DNA of 64,000 nt from Pampus argenteus (taxonomy: Eukaryota; Chordata; Actinopteri; Scombriformes; Stromateidae), in assembly GCA_036937835.1 (NCBI GenBank), contig CM072876.1, positions 2,708,001 to 2,772,000 of the forward strand. Direction: 5' to 3'. Position numbers and translations under genes: made by a program. The notes below the pieces were generated by a model. The model had not been told where the DNA came from. It did no database searches and saw nothing but the letters and a program-made list of their open reading frames with translations. Of this stretch, positions 1 through 13,080 are shown piece by piece (the stretch's first letter is position 1; each line of letters starts with the position of its first letter).

Positions 1-2160
1 GCTACACTCGACACATCTTCTTAAAGTCTTGAATTATCTAAAAGTGGAGTCTACAGCTGTTCTTCTGATTCAGCCTCAAAGACGTCCGAGACTCTTCAGA
101 GACGCCAGAAGATGCGAATATTACTGCTACCGTGTTGCATGATATTAAAAATACAGCATTAAATGATCACGGCTATTAAAAGATCCACTTCAAATGTGCT
201 TTCAGTGTAAGTGATGGGAGGAAAAATCATTTTAAAGGTTTACCTGAAGCTTATACGAGGCTTCAGCTGTCCGTCTTTGTGTTTCCCTGTTGTATAGTAA
301 CAAAAGAGAGACTTCATGTAGCTGTCAAGGCTGCAACGTCACTGTTTTGGTTCACTTAAAAAAAACAACTATTTGCATGGTAAAAGTGTAGTTTGGATGC
401 TGTCTAGTAAATATGTGCTGGACATATTTGGCTCCAGAGGAAACGTTTCTTCCTCTTCTGGTTCATTTAACTGTCAGGTGAGATGTGATTGGCTCATTTT
501 TAACTCTTGTTGTCTCTCTTGTGGCCACTTATACAACATATTTGTATTTTTAAATAGTTTTTACGTGTCTGAATGAATCGTCTGAATATGCTTTCGTTTG
601 TTTCCTTCACGTTGAGTGATGATTAAAGTATTTTCAACTGCTGAAATTGATTTAATATGAATCATATAATTGAGCTCTTTGTTTTATTTCACAGATCCTG
701 TCTCAGGCTCCATCTTGGCAGAAACATTGCTCAACTTTAAACTGGAGAACTACGTTGGCGTGTTATGCATGTTTGCCTTGTTTCAGAAACAGTATCCTGT
801 CATGCATGTTGATGAGCATTGTTTTGAACACAGACATGCAAATCTCTTCGTGATTTTGTGCAGATAAACAACTTGAGTCAGACACTAAAGGCTCGAGGGT
901 CATGATTAACACCGCCAGATTTCCAGGAGTGTGTTTGTATTCTGGCATTTTTACATTTTCTCTTAAATGACCTTCCAACAGTGAAATCTCAACGACGACT
1001 GATTGCTTTTTGTTTTCACTGCAGTCAATTCCTTTCGGTTTATTAAAGGAAAAAAAAAATCAACAAAGTGAGGACCGACGTTTTCACGGTTAATATGATG
1101 CCCCCCCCCACAATATGTTTGGTGTTCTTGCACCAATTGAACTCTTTCAAAGTGAGAAACATACAGAAAGCTCCACCTGTGACGGATGTTGTGACAACCT
1201 GGAGTCTCCGAGTAATGAAAAGATCAGGATGGAGAGCACGTCTGTGGGTGGGTTTGTCTGTGAAATCCATACTCTTAAAGATTTATGAAATCTATTGCTT
1301 TGAGTCAGCTGTAGTATCAGCATGTAGGAGGAGAGCCACCACAACGGTGTCATAGTAATGAACAGGTTCCACAGCAGACGTCCCTCTGCGTTTATGGGGG
1401 CAGCATCATTTTATTAGACGCTCTGTGAGGTCACATTTCAAATAAATTCATGCTTTTTTATTTATTTATTTTTTGCAGCAATGGTGGAGATTTTGAGATT
1501 TGTTGTAATTTTTGATATAAGTCTGATCTCTGTAATCCTCTCAGTAATTTAACGCTGGCTGGTATTATTTTGATATATGATATTATTTGTTGTGAAATAT
1601 AATATTTGTTATTCCCAAGTTTTATGTTTTTATTCGACAGTACACCACGTTTAATAACTATCTATGAACATAAATGTATTAAAATGAATGGTTAAATTAA
1701 AGTTTTAATTTTATTAGTTTTATTATTGCTACATTGGAGACTGAAAAGTAATATAAATAAATTGATTTTAGCATAGAGCACTCATGAAAAGTGATTACTG
1801 AACCGTGTACTTGTCACTGATCTACTGTACATGTTAGCCAACATTGATTATGCATGTGTCATAATGGACATTGATGAAACGTTAGCTGAAGGTTTTTATA
1901 TTTTTACTGTTTTGTGTTTCTTTCTGTTCTCTCTACATCTCATGTCATCCTCCACATTATGCCGTCTCTCCTCCTTTATTCTTTTCTTCTTTCTACCTTT
2001 GAAAAAGATGTTGTAGAGTCTGAATGATGAAGACGGCGGCAAAAGGAAGTGATTTCTATACAATTCCTCCGGGTGGTAACGCTCTGACAGATTGTACACG
2101 AGTGGAGCTCAATTAGGATCTTCACGTTGTCAAGGTTAGTTTCCACGGCTCAAAGGAATG

Positions 2161-2161
2161 A

Positions 2162-2219
<58 letters not shown>
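2161..2219. repeat. (TG)n microsatellite
   Basis: An almost pure TG run of about 58 bp, preceded by a short TATATG transition. Typical vertebrate dinucleotide repeat. Confidence 0.95.
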
Positions 2220-2221
<2 letters not shown>

Positions 2222-3709
2222 ACAGAGACAACTCATGCATCAGCAGCTATCTCTAAGGAGTCGAGCTCAGCAACACAAAGGTGTTGATCAACATAAAGTT
2301 AAATGACTCAAATTTGACACATTTTGAATTTGCAAATTGACGTAAATACGTGAATGAATTTCTGTCTTCTCTCTAAATGCTCTTATTGGACCATCATTTG
2401 TAGCATCTCTGTTGTTGTTGTTGTTGCTTGTTTGTTGCAGAGAAGACACCAGTTGACTGCTAACCAAGCGTATACTATCTGACACTGGGCCACATAAAGA
2501 TAAGCGTGTTTGATTAAACATATACATACTTTACTTTTTAATTGGAGCAAATAAGGAGCGCTTGTTATTTGTTGAGACGCTTTAAAGGTTGAGTAGATTC
2601 ATGATACACGACCATCACTTCACATCACTCAGATCAGTTTAAAACTAGTCAACTGGGTTTCCGTATGGAAGTTATGGTGAAACGTATGTATATTTATGAT
2701 TTGGCCCTCGTGTTTTTTCATGCCACATCTCAGCTGCAGCCGGTTAAATACCACATATAGCTCCAAAGTCGATGCTGTCCCTTCAGCTCTTCTGTCTAAT
2801 GAGCAGACTCTTTCACATGACAAGCCACCGGCTCTTCCCTGCTTCACATTCAGCTGCTGCTTATTGCCGCATGAATTTGAATATTGGGCATCGCAGACTA
2901 CAAACAAACTCTGGATTAATGTGGAAAAATTGTCACTTGCTCCATTATTTGACCCTGAGCAAGGTTTCTACACTCTACAAAAACAAGATTAACGCGGACG
3001 CAGCGTGAGATCCTGTCGCCTCGGCTGTCATCTCAGCCACGTTTAAAATTTATTATTAGGAGAAGGTTTTCTAATTGGTTCGCCTCGGATCTAAAAAAAT
3101 GTGCATTTTCATTCAGATTTCCCTGCAGCCAATTTTGATCAGAGAATAGGTTAAGATTAGAAAATGATTCAATATACACACTTGGGAACAGTTACATGCA
3201 GCTCTCCGTCTCTCTCTCGTCTCTATGTGTGGGATTTAAATTGCAGCTCGATGAACTGCTTCATCTTGTACTGGCTTTGAAAATAGATTCAATTGACTTT
3301 GGATAATAAGGTGTGTACTGTAAACTGCAGTAAGAACAAGACCAGACGTGAGCTGGTTTCACCGTCGATTTATCATAACAATACTGAAGATGTACAGAGA
3401 TGCAGGACTCAACGTTTACGCCGGCTGAAATCTGGGACAACAACAGCGACGGTGACGGTATGTCCTGAATGGAGACATCTGAACTCTTAACACAAGAACC
3501 AATGCAGTGTTTCACTCCGTTTAGTTCTTTTGTCCTCCGTCCTGTCCTCCAAAGACTTGTCTCTGTGTGAATAACAGTAGTTATGCAACACACATCATCC
3601 ATCTTCTTCAATAGACGCCGCCATCTCCCTTTAAGCCTTCCAAAAGCATGTTGCACAGTTACGTATGCCCGACTCAGTCTGTAATTGAAATGTAAGATAT
3701 CCATTGTCA

Positions 3710-3875
3710 GGGTGTCCTTTCATTAGCCAGCTCAGGACAGCGTATGCAGGGTGTCCTTTCATTAGCCAGCTCAGGACAGCGTATGCAGGGTATCCTTTCA
3801 TTAGCCAGCTCAGGACAGCGTATGCAGGGTGTCCTTTCATTAGCCAGCTCAGGACAGCGTATGCAGGGTGTCCCA
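3710..3875. repeat. 39-bp minisatellite, four full units plus a partial
   Basis: Units start at 3711, 3750, 3789, 3828 and 3867 and are nearly identical; the third has TATCC for TGTCC. Each begins GGTGTCCTTTCATTAGCC and ends AGCGTATGCA. Because 39 is a multiple of 3 and the unit lacks in-frame stops in one frame on each strand, it makes repetitive open frames on both strands. These look like a by-product of the period and not coding. Confidence 0.95.
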
Positions 3876-6800
3876 AGAGGATGATGGACGCGTGTATACC
3901 TCCAATTTATTGTGTCCTAAATGGAAAAAGTACAAAATAAACACTCCTGGGGTGAATAATTAGAGTTTCTTGGGTGATTTTGTTTGCCTGGAACACGGCA
4001 AGTAATCGACCTCGGCGAACGGAAATGATGTACGTGTTTATTTGCATACATGGCAGAGAAATGAGATCAAGATGCATTTTAATGGTGTGTAAACAGGCCC
4101 TCTCTATGTGGCTCAATATATATTCAGAAATATACGGCATAGCTGGGACTAAGACATGTAGTGACTGCTAAAAACCTTTAAATAAAGGGATTGAAAGACA
4201 AGACATCTCAAGTGTGTGATGGCTTACATCATTAGAATCACTCTTTTCTGTCGCTGCCGCTGCTGTTACAACACTGGAGATGGTGACACACGTACAGTTA
4301 AAAGTGTTTTCTTGTTTATCTGGAGATTGTTGCTAATTTCCTCTCTCGCTGTCCGTCTCTCCGTCTCTCCTGGGAGCCGCTGAAGGACAGGCCTAACTCT
4401 CACAGTAATGTGCATTCATAAAACAAAGCCGTGCTCCCACGCATCCTCTGCATCTCAATTGACATTTCACACCTTTTCGACTTCCATCAAAAGCTCAGTG
4501 GGGGATTTGGCTGTGAGAAAGACGACCTCGGAGGAAGAGAAAGTGAAATATCTCTTAGACAGAAGGACGGTCTTTAGAATAATGTTACGTTTTACAGATA
4601 AAGTATTCATACTGTTGCTTCCTGTAAATGTTGATTTGGTGATTTGCAGGTCGAAAGAAACATTTGTTAAAGTTAATCTGCTTCTTAAAGCAATTAAACT
4701 TTCTTTTTTTTTTTACAGTAAATGCATGGCCTGCCTGTTTTATTAAAAACTTGATGGATGTGTTAGTAGGTTTTCAGTAGGTGTGTGAATGATCGAGCAT
4801 TAACAGACTCTGGCAGTCGGTCCCGGTGCTGCACTGCGGCTGCTCTTAGTGTGTGTAGGATCGGTCAGATGCAGAGGATCAATCTCCTCACAGGGATCAT
4901 AGTAATCAGTAGGCTAGCAGGAGCATCCACACTGCATATGATTCATTTTATTTTGTAAACTGTGGTGACTTTTTAAGCTGTATTAATAATTCCTGGAGAG
5001 ACTGACTGACACTAAACTCCTGCTGAGCGTCTTTAAAACTTTAAAACTTCTGCAGGTCATAAATGATTTTAGTGGACACAGCCAGAAAGTCACATGATTC
5101 ACCAAAAAAAAAAAAAAACTTTTTCTCATTAACAACCGGCACAATTTAAAAATTTGTGTTACATTCAGTAAATTTAAATAGGCGCCACTTTGGAAAACTG
5201 TAAATATCCATTTATAGATTTATGTTTTTTTAATGACTTCAGTAAATCCACGAGGGTGTCATGATGATGATGAGGACTTTGATCCTTTAAAGCTTCTGTG
5301 ATAGAAACGATTAAACGATGTTTTATCAGCACATTGAGAGTTCCTGCTTTGACATTTACTCTTAAAGAGGCTCTGGGGAGAAAGCTCATAAAAACCACAG
5401 AACAGAGTGATAAAACCTGAAGCAGGGCTGTAAAAGAAGAGCATCACCTGGTCTGAGCTGCTGTGATTTACTCCAGCGTGTTTTCTGTTGTGTGAAGCTG
5501 CAGTTTTGAAATTTCTAGGAGCTGATGACGGTGGTGACGACCTCGCTGAGCGTGACAGCCGAGTGCTGAGACTTGACACAAATGATGAAATGAAGCAGGC
5601 GGTTCGTCGTCCACCGCTGAGCGTGCAGAAAGATTGACCTCGATCTGAGTGCAATGAAGAGAAGATTGAAGTGAGAGAGAAACGGGACGGACGCTTCGCT
5701 GTCATCGCGTCAAAATGAGGCCTGCTGATGAACAAATGAAAACACACAATCAGTCCAGGTATGACGTGGAGAATGAGAAGCAGATTACTCTTTCATACTG
5801 GTCTTACTATAAATGTGAGGTTCCTGTAACTTTACTGCAAAAGGAACAAACACATTGCAAATTATGTACTTTTTTTTTGAGAAATGACTTAAACATCAAA
5901 CATTTTTGCCCACAATAATCACAATAAATATATTGGAGGACTGACTGTACGAGATGCATTTTTATATGCTCAGAAAATGGTTAAATCTCTAAACACAAGT
6001 GCTGTAAGTGGAGCCGATGTGCCTCCGAATATAGAAAACTGTCTACGGTACAGAGGAATAAGACATATCAGCCTTTAGATACATAAATACGTGTAGAATT
6101 TGGCCTTAAGTTACTTACCAAACTTACAGACACTCTGACAGGATGCAAAGATGTTAATTGGCTTGACCTGGAGGCTCTCTCTCCACCGGATCTTTTGTCC
6201 TGTATAATGTCACCATCAGTTAGTCTGCTGAGGGCCGGAGCACCATGGACTCATCCTCCATGACCGTCCGCCCTGAAACTTCTACCTCACAACAGATAAA
6301 AGATGACAAAGAATTAACGTCACATGAAAACAGATGGATGTCTTTATTCTGCCAAGTGACAAGCACTTAAACTGAGCAGTGGGGCGGATTGATGAGGAGC
6401 AATACCCCGCTGCAGTTAAGTCAGCTGTCACCTCGGTTTATATCCGCCATATTTAAGGGTATTAGATTGATTTGGAAGATTGTCAGCGCTGTTAGCTTAC
6501 GGCTATCAGGACTGGAAGACAGTAAAAAACACACACGATGTTTATTAGGACAGGAAATGCACCAAAACTACATCTGCAGTGACAAAAAAAAAAAAAAAAA
6601 AGAACCGAAGAGAACTGAAATTGAGAACTATGAGCAGCAACAAGCATAAAACCAGGAGCGCTTTATTCTATAAGCTGACATTTACGCGCTGGTGTGCCTT
6701 CTTCAGAGCTCACGAGTGCTTGTCCTTACAGAGAAGCGCCCTGAGGATCCTCAGTCCGCCTGCTGGTGTTCATGTAAAAGCTGCTTTTATCAGAGGAACA

Positions 6801-7991
6801 AAGGTAACCATGTTTCTTTCCCTTAATGTTTAATAGATTCTGTTGGCAGGTGGTCAGCACTGAAAGCCAAACAGCAGGAGGACCAGCTGGCAACAAACTG
6901 AGGACTGAAATATTCAGAGCTGCTCGAGGCTCTAAAAACGTGTCAGAATAATACGTTTGTACAAATGATGATGTGTAAGTGCTGCTTAAATAATGCAAAG
7001 AAACGTGAGGCTGCTGTTTGTCTTCTGCAGTGATGGCAGTGAGCTGGTTTCTCTTCTTCACTCAACAGGATGAACTCAAGTAGAAACAATAAATGAAATT
7101 TAATTCAATCAAAATGTGATTTTTGCTTGAATGTTTTGAGTTTGTAAACTGTTGGACGGGACGAAAAAAAGAAGAAGGTGGTGCAAAAGGAAATAAAGTA
7201 ACGACACAAAGCTGCAAAAAATGAAACCAACAAACTTCTATATTCACTCTGAAGCTAAAATAAAAAAATAAAAAAAAAGAAAAAAGTAAAAACACACATC
7301 TGATATTTACTTCATGGAAAACATATGTGTAACTGGTGCTGTTTTTACTGTTTGGTAATATTCATATTTGTAATAATATTAATATCACAAAGCAGCCAAT
7401 CAACAGATTCTGAATATTTAGAGAAACAAGACGAAACCAGAACTTTAATTTCTGTTAAATCAGACAGGATGAGTCCTGCTCTCTCCACATCTCCTCGGAG
7501 ACACTTTTAAGTGACAGGTGAACGTCATCGATGATGGTGGACCTCGGTGAAGTTTCCGGGTCACACGCTGGAAAGATGGGATGAAACAGAATTAGCTGAA
7601 AGGGAAGCACACAGGTCATAGATGTCTGTCTCTCTCCTGACCTTCAGCGCTGACGCCTGGACACACTGTCCCATTAAAAGTTGCTTCAGGCTGACAAAGA
7701 GACAGTTTTATCCATCGCCATGGTGACGCCGTCTCCAGAGAGATGTCAGCTTCTCAGGAGTTAGCATCATTAAGAAAACCTCTGATGTCATGGGCCTTAT
7801 CACACTCAAGCAGCTCTCTCAGATCTAATTAAAGTTGTTCTGGTCATAGTTGGCATCATGCTTTGACAAGTTGATGCACTAATGGCAGAAGATTTTAGAA
7901 GATAGTGAAAGAAAATAAGCTATAATAATAATTATCAGTGATCTGAAAATTATTCTTAATGTGTTTGCCTGGGATCGATTGCTTCTGTCTC

Positions 7992-8014
7992 CACACATAC
8001 ACACACACACACAC
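7992..8014. repeat. short (CA)n microsatellite
   Basis: CA-rich run of about 23 bp interrupted once by ATAC. Confidence 0.8.
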
Positions 8015-9744
8015 TCTCACTGAGGAAACGTCACCAGGGGCGAAACACAGAGTATAATGTTACTACGGGGTCGGAGAATAGGCCGAAGATTTCCTGCATT
8101 TTTCTTTTTAGATTATATTTTTGCATTCTTCTGTTGGTATAATGCAAGATAACCAGATTCATTCAGATCTGACACCAACAAATCTGTTTTTAATCTCTCC
8201 TCAATGTTGTTTATTAAAGAGAAAATCAATAGAAAACAAACAGCCAAGTATCTCCATCTCTGGTTAAACTGGCCAGATTAGATCAGACGTAGCTAATTAA
8301 GGCAAAAGTGTGTTTTCTGCTTATTGTGTCTCATAAACAATGTGAGTAAAGACACATCACTCTGCAGCACAGACACAACCGTCTTTGACTCAAATCAGAT
8401 TAACATGTTAACGGCTGATAAGTTCAGCTCCAGTATTTGGTGGAGTACAACTGAACCGAATCACCTCACATTTCATTTCATGCTGCTCAGCTCATGTTGT
8501 GTTTCAACAAAAACTGATCAGACATCTTTCAGTTGTTATTTTAGCGTTTAGTAGGGATTCAAAATGTGATGAAATACTACCAAACTCTTCTTGTAGACAT
8601 ATTTCCTTTACAGGTATCTTCCTTGTCTCAACGTAGGACCTAACTTTGATCGTCATGTACTTTTCTCTCCAATTTCTGCTTCCTGCACCTTTTGTAACAT
8701 TTGAAAAAAAAAAAAAATCAGTTTCATCTGCAGAGCACCTTGGAAACTGTCATCTAGCTTTTATTACATCCTGATTAGATCACTGCAGCCTTGTAAGACG
8801 TCTGTGTATTCGAGGTAAGACTCTGAGGAGGAGCGTTGACGTAGATATCAGTTGAAATGGTTACAAAGGAAAACTAGTTTGTTAAATGAGCATCGGTTGA
8901 TGTAACAAACACCCGGTCGGCTTTCTGTGGAGGGATTTCATCATCGTCCCTTCACAGAGAGCACATACAGTCTCTGAACATCTGTAGATTATTGTGGAAC
9001 CGATGACCCTTGAATAACTACCCTCACCTTCACTTTCAGTGCATCCACACTCACCACTATTATAATGACAAAATGGCAGATTTAATAGCTGAAGACCTTT
9101 GAACAGTCAGATAAGGTCTCCGTGTTGTCCATTGACTCAGCCAGAGAAAAGATGAAACGTGTAATTACTGCTGCAGCTGAATGCAGCACATATAATCATC
9201 ATGTGCTGCTAAGATTTCCTTTTTTTAGAATCCATTTCCATTCATGGAGTCACGGATTGAACCACCAACACTGCAGTCAATGAACAACCTGCTCTACCCG
9301 CTAATCCACAGCCTCATATGTTTGATCTGTGGGGGGAAAAAAAGGTTGAAATATTGCAAAAAAATAAAAATAAATAGTTTGGCATGTCTGAGGTGTAAAA
9401 GTAGTTGTGTGGATAAAAAGCGAATGTAAACAGAGTTAGTGAATAAATGATGACGTGCATGAAACAAATAAAAATATTTCATATTTCCATCACTCTACAT
9501 GGTTTTTCCATCGTTTGAGCTTTGACTGTTGCAACAGTTTATTGGCGCCGTCTGGAGAATTAGCATCACATGCTGTTTGATATTCACACAACAGGAGTGG
9601 ATGGAAACAAGCATTCAGAATATGTTATAGTTTATTTTCGGGTATTTTTATACTGTTATGTTGGATGTTGGTCAAAATGTGAGTTGAACATGTGTAAAAA
9701 TGCTCCCTGTAAGTCAAAAACCAGGGCTTCAGTCTGCTCTGAAT

Positions 9745-9900
9745 AGTGTTGTAGTCAAGTCACTAAATCTAGAGTCACAGTTGAGTCTGTTACTTGAAAA
9801 TATAAACAAAAATGACGCAGTAGCCAAACAAATAAACAAGTTAGAGTCCGAATCTCCAACTTCCGAATCCGAATCAGGTCCTGGACTCGAGCTCAAACAT
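9745..9900. repeat. relic of a teleost AGTC-rich interspersed repeat
   Basis: It starts GTGTTGTAGTCAAGTCACT, contains repeated GAGTC/GAATC steps, and ends in GGTCCTGGACTCGAG. This resembles the common fish repeat with TGTTGTAGTC ends and internal GAGTCC steps. The assignment is from memory of the family; no intact second terminus is visible. Confidence 0.4.
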
Positions 9901-10156
9901 GTACAGACGTATTTTAGAAGTAGAAACATGAGAGAAAGAAGTGAAATCCTGCCACTATACAGTCTGTTTACGTAGCCTCTGTAGCTGAAGGAAGCTTCAG
10001 TAGATGTAGTAGTACTGGATATTTATTTGTTATTTTTTATGCGTCTGATCATATGTTTTGAATAAAAAATATCTGAATATTAACTAAGAAAAGTCAGATT
10101 AATGATGCTGATATAATAAAAAGGATATTTTCTTCTGAAATGTAGAGAAATCAAGC

Positions 10157-10230
10157 TCTAAAGTAGCATGAAATGGAAATAATCCAAGTAAAAAATTCAA
10201 ATACATTATAAAAGTACTTGAGTAGATATG
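10157..10230 (-). mobile_element. relic of the same hAT-type MITE family found upstream of the USP copies
   Basis: AAGTAGCATGAAATGGAAAT followed by CAAGTA steps and AAAGTACTTGAGTA matches, in reverse orientation, the left part of the MITE at 19,100 (ACTCAAGT, then GGAGTATTTCCATTTTATG and CTACTTT). Only a fragment of about 75 bp remains, with no terminal repeats. Confidence 0.5.
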
Positions 10231-11149
10231 AAGTGTCTTTCCTTCTAATCTGCGTCCCTCACACTCGGTGTCAGCGAGGTCACATCGTGATGCCTGCTGG
10301 GTGCTCACAGCGCCAGCTGTTGGCCTGAAGCTGGAGATGATTCAACCAGGAGAAAAGCTTTCATCCTCACTCTGCTCATCTTCCAGAGAGGTCCACGTCA
10401 GAAAGAAGGACATTTCAAACAGCTCAAGGACATGTTCAGAGCAACAATCATCTTGTCTTTATGAAATTCCTGCCAGCTATCGGTAAACCCTTTAATATCG
10501 CTCCAGTAAATGGCAAGTCTCTTGATGGCAAAATACTTATTTCTGCCAAATTTTTATGGCAGAAATGATTTGAAGTTCTTTTTAATTAGCCAGTCAGGAG
10601 GGCCACAGAGAACAGCAGCGATCAATTATCTTTCACCAAGCTGTTTCTATTAATTAGTGGTCAGATCTCTGTTATGAGCTCCACCACTAAAACATGTTTT
10701 CATTGAACATTTAATGATGATTTTACTGTGTTGTTCTGCCATGGGATGACACTACATAATCACAACGCCCACTGTTCAGTTCTGCACTTTCAGCTATCAG
10801 ATGAAGGAAAAAATGTCCAAAGATTGAGTCTGTTCCACATAAAGGCCTCGAACTCTTTGCAATTGAGATTTGTAGTCCTAAAATGACAAAATGAGACTCT
10901 ACAAAACAAGTTCAATGAACTAAGACAGTTCATTTCTTCCTTCCATTAAAGTTGAGTATCAGCTCGCCTTTAAAGCAATCATCAGGCCACAGAACAAGTT
11001 TACCTTAAAACAAGCTGGTGATTTTACTTATTGTCAACTACTAACAAGTATTGCGTGTGTATCCAAAGCCTGTTGTAGACCTCTATTGTTGAACAAGTCA
11101 ATGAGCCACACTGCTGCACTGGGTGACACGTTCCTTCATTACGAATCAC

Positions 11150-11348
11150 ATTTTCAGTCTCCAGATTGTAGTTCTGTGTAAGGCAGACTCCACTGAGCAT
11201 GTGCAGGAATTTTCTCTTAGCTTGTTGTGCTACATATCACAACCTCTTGACTTTGTACTACAAAAACGTTACGTACTACTTTGTGTACAATCCACATGTT
11301 CAGTGGTGTCTTCCTGATACAGAACTACTCTCTGGAGACTGAAAATCA
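11150..11348. repeat. imperfect inverted repeat (foldback, MITE-like)
   Basis: The left arm, about 11,151-11,203, begins TTTTCAGTCTCCAGA and ends CACTGAGCATGTG. It is the imperfect reverse complement of the right arm, about 11,293-11,346, which begins CACATGTTCAGTGG and ends TCTGGAGACTGAAAA. The arms are roughly 53 bp and the loop about 90 bp. It could be a small foldback transposon or another hairpin-forming repeat. No target-site duplication is obvious and no family is recognised. Confidence 0.6.
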
Positions 11349-11469
11349 TTTGTTGACAATTAGAAAAATCTTCTCCCCCCTCTTTCATATAGCATATGAA
11401 CATATAAATACACTGACTATGTGAGGCGGCTCTCTGCTGGGTGACTGACAGCCAGTTGATGAGCTGTAA

Positions 11470-11498
11470 TGACACACACACACACACACACACACACT
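11470..11498. repeat. (CA)n microsatellite
   Basis: Pure CA run of about 28 bp. Confidence 0.85.
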
Positions 11499-11816
11499 AA
11501 ATACGGGCACAGTTTGATGAGTTGTAATGAGAGGTGGTGCAGCAACTGAGTGTCCACACACACACTGACATAATGATAGATCAATCAACTGAGCTGTCTC
11601 TTTATTTTTTCCTCTTATTCAATTTGCATGTACCTCGTTGTTCTGTCTTCATTAGGACTCTCGTTAGCTGAAGTCTCAGCAGCCACCGGACATCCCAGGC
11701 TCCAATAAATAGTTCATAACAAGCTTTTATGACCTTAGATTTCATGTGACATGTGAAAATTAAAAAGACAGAAACAGGTGAGAGGTGGTTTTTTCTAATG
11801 GTCCTTTATGGCTTTA

Positions 11817-11866
11817 TATGTGTGTGTGTGTGTGTGAGTGTGTGTGTGTGTGAGTGTGTGTGTGTC
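11817..11866. repeat. (TG)n microsatellite with GAG interruptions
   Basis: TG run broken twice by GAGTG steps, about 50 bp. Confidence 0.85.
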
Positions 11867-12637
11867 CGCATCCAGCTCTTATGTCTGTTTTACCCTTGTA
11901 GTCGTGACGAAGGGCAGAGCCAAACTTTGACAAACTAGTCTTTATCCCTTAAATGTAAGGAACTAACGTTATTTATTGCCAATTATTTTAATAATCTCAC
12001 ATTGTCTTTTAGAGAAATATAAAGTCTTTAAATATATCTCAATCACAAAGAGTAATGATATTATAAAACTGCAGTTGACTTTTCAAAAGAAAAGATAACT
12101 GCTGACAGATATGAAATTGAGTCCTCTGTAGCTCAACAGGGATGTATTTTATATTTCCAGCTTTTATTGTCGGATAAAAAAAAGAGACGAGTAGGAAACC
12201 GAACTGTGTCACGACATGCAACACCTGAATTCAGCCAAACTAGCACAAAGTTGCTCCGAAGTAGGGGCCTACTGGCTGTTATCGACCACTGGAAGCTGAG
12301 AAGACCCTCGCCCACTTAAAAAATACTAAAGAGGAAGATGCATTTGACTCCACGCCTAACACGGTACTAAAGGGTTTGTTGAGGAAGCTGGGTAAGTCTT
12401 TCATAGAGCCAGAACTTCTGGGTTTTGTTGTAGAAGAAAGAAAACCTTATTCAAAATCCCACTGACAGTTGTTGAAACGTAAAAGTAAAGTAAAGATCCA
12501 GCCTCAGGACATAAGGTAGCAACACAGTATGTCGTGTTGTTTATTCCAAGACAAGGATGGTAAACCAATAGTTGTATGAATCTGTTTTTGTTGGGGTTTT
12601 TTTGCAGCCTTAAACAAAACAACAATTTCCAGACCAT

Positions 12638-12687
12638 TAATGTGACAGTTTAATGTGACGTTTTAATGTGACGTTTTAATGTGACGG
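12638..12687. repeat. 13-bp tandem repeat, four units
   Basis: TAATGTGACGTTT-like units start at 12,638, 12,651, 12,664 and 12,677. Each carries a TGACG core, except the first (TGACAG). Confidence 0.85.
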
Positions 12688-13043
12688 CTCCACAAACGAA
12701 CCAAGTCTGTGTCGAGTTCAGACACGTCTGTAACAGGACAGACAGGAGAAGTGTTTCATAGATATGGATGAAACAACGTCATGATGACGCAAATATTTAC
12801 CGTTTCTGTGCCAGTTTTCATGTGAGCAGCAAGGTTGGTATTTTTTTTTTTTTTTTTTACAACAAATTAATCACTGTTTAACTCCTATTATTAATCCCAA
12901 ACATTTCTACTTCTGATAGAAGTCTGTCTCCAGGAATATGATTCTTTTTTTTTTTTCACAGACAGACAGATGAAAGAAATGTTGAATGAGACATTTCATC
13001 GACTCTGCATTATAACATTGGCTGCCTATTAGTTGAGTTGTGC

Positions 13044-13080
13044 TACACACACATATACATATACATATATATATATATAA
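13044..13080. repeat. (CA)/(TA) compound microsatellite
   Basis: A short CACACA run, then ATACAT and a (TA)n tract. Confidence 0.8.

Noticed and set aside
670..867. Possible exon after a CACAG acceptor near 692 (DPVSGSILAETLLNF frame)
   Set aside because: There is an acceptor-like site and a short open stretch, but no clear donor, no partner exons and no family match, so it cannot be supported.
3631..3940. Repetitive open frames on both strands over the minisatellite
   Set aside because: They arise from the 39-bp period and have no start context, splice signals or flanking coding sequence.
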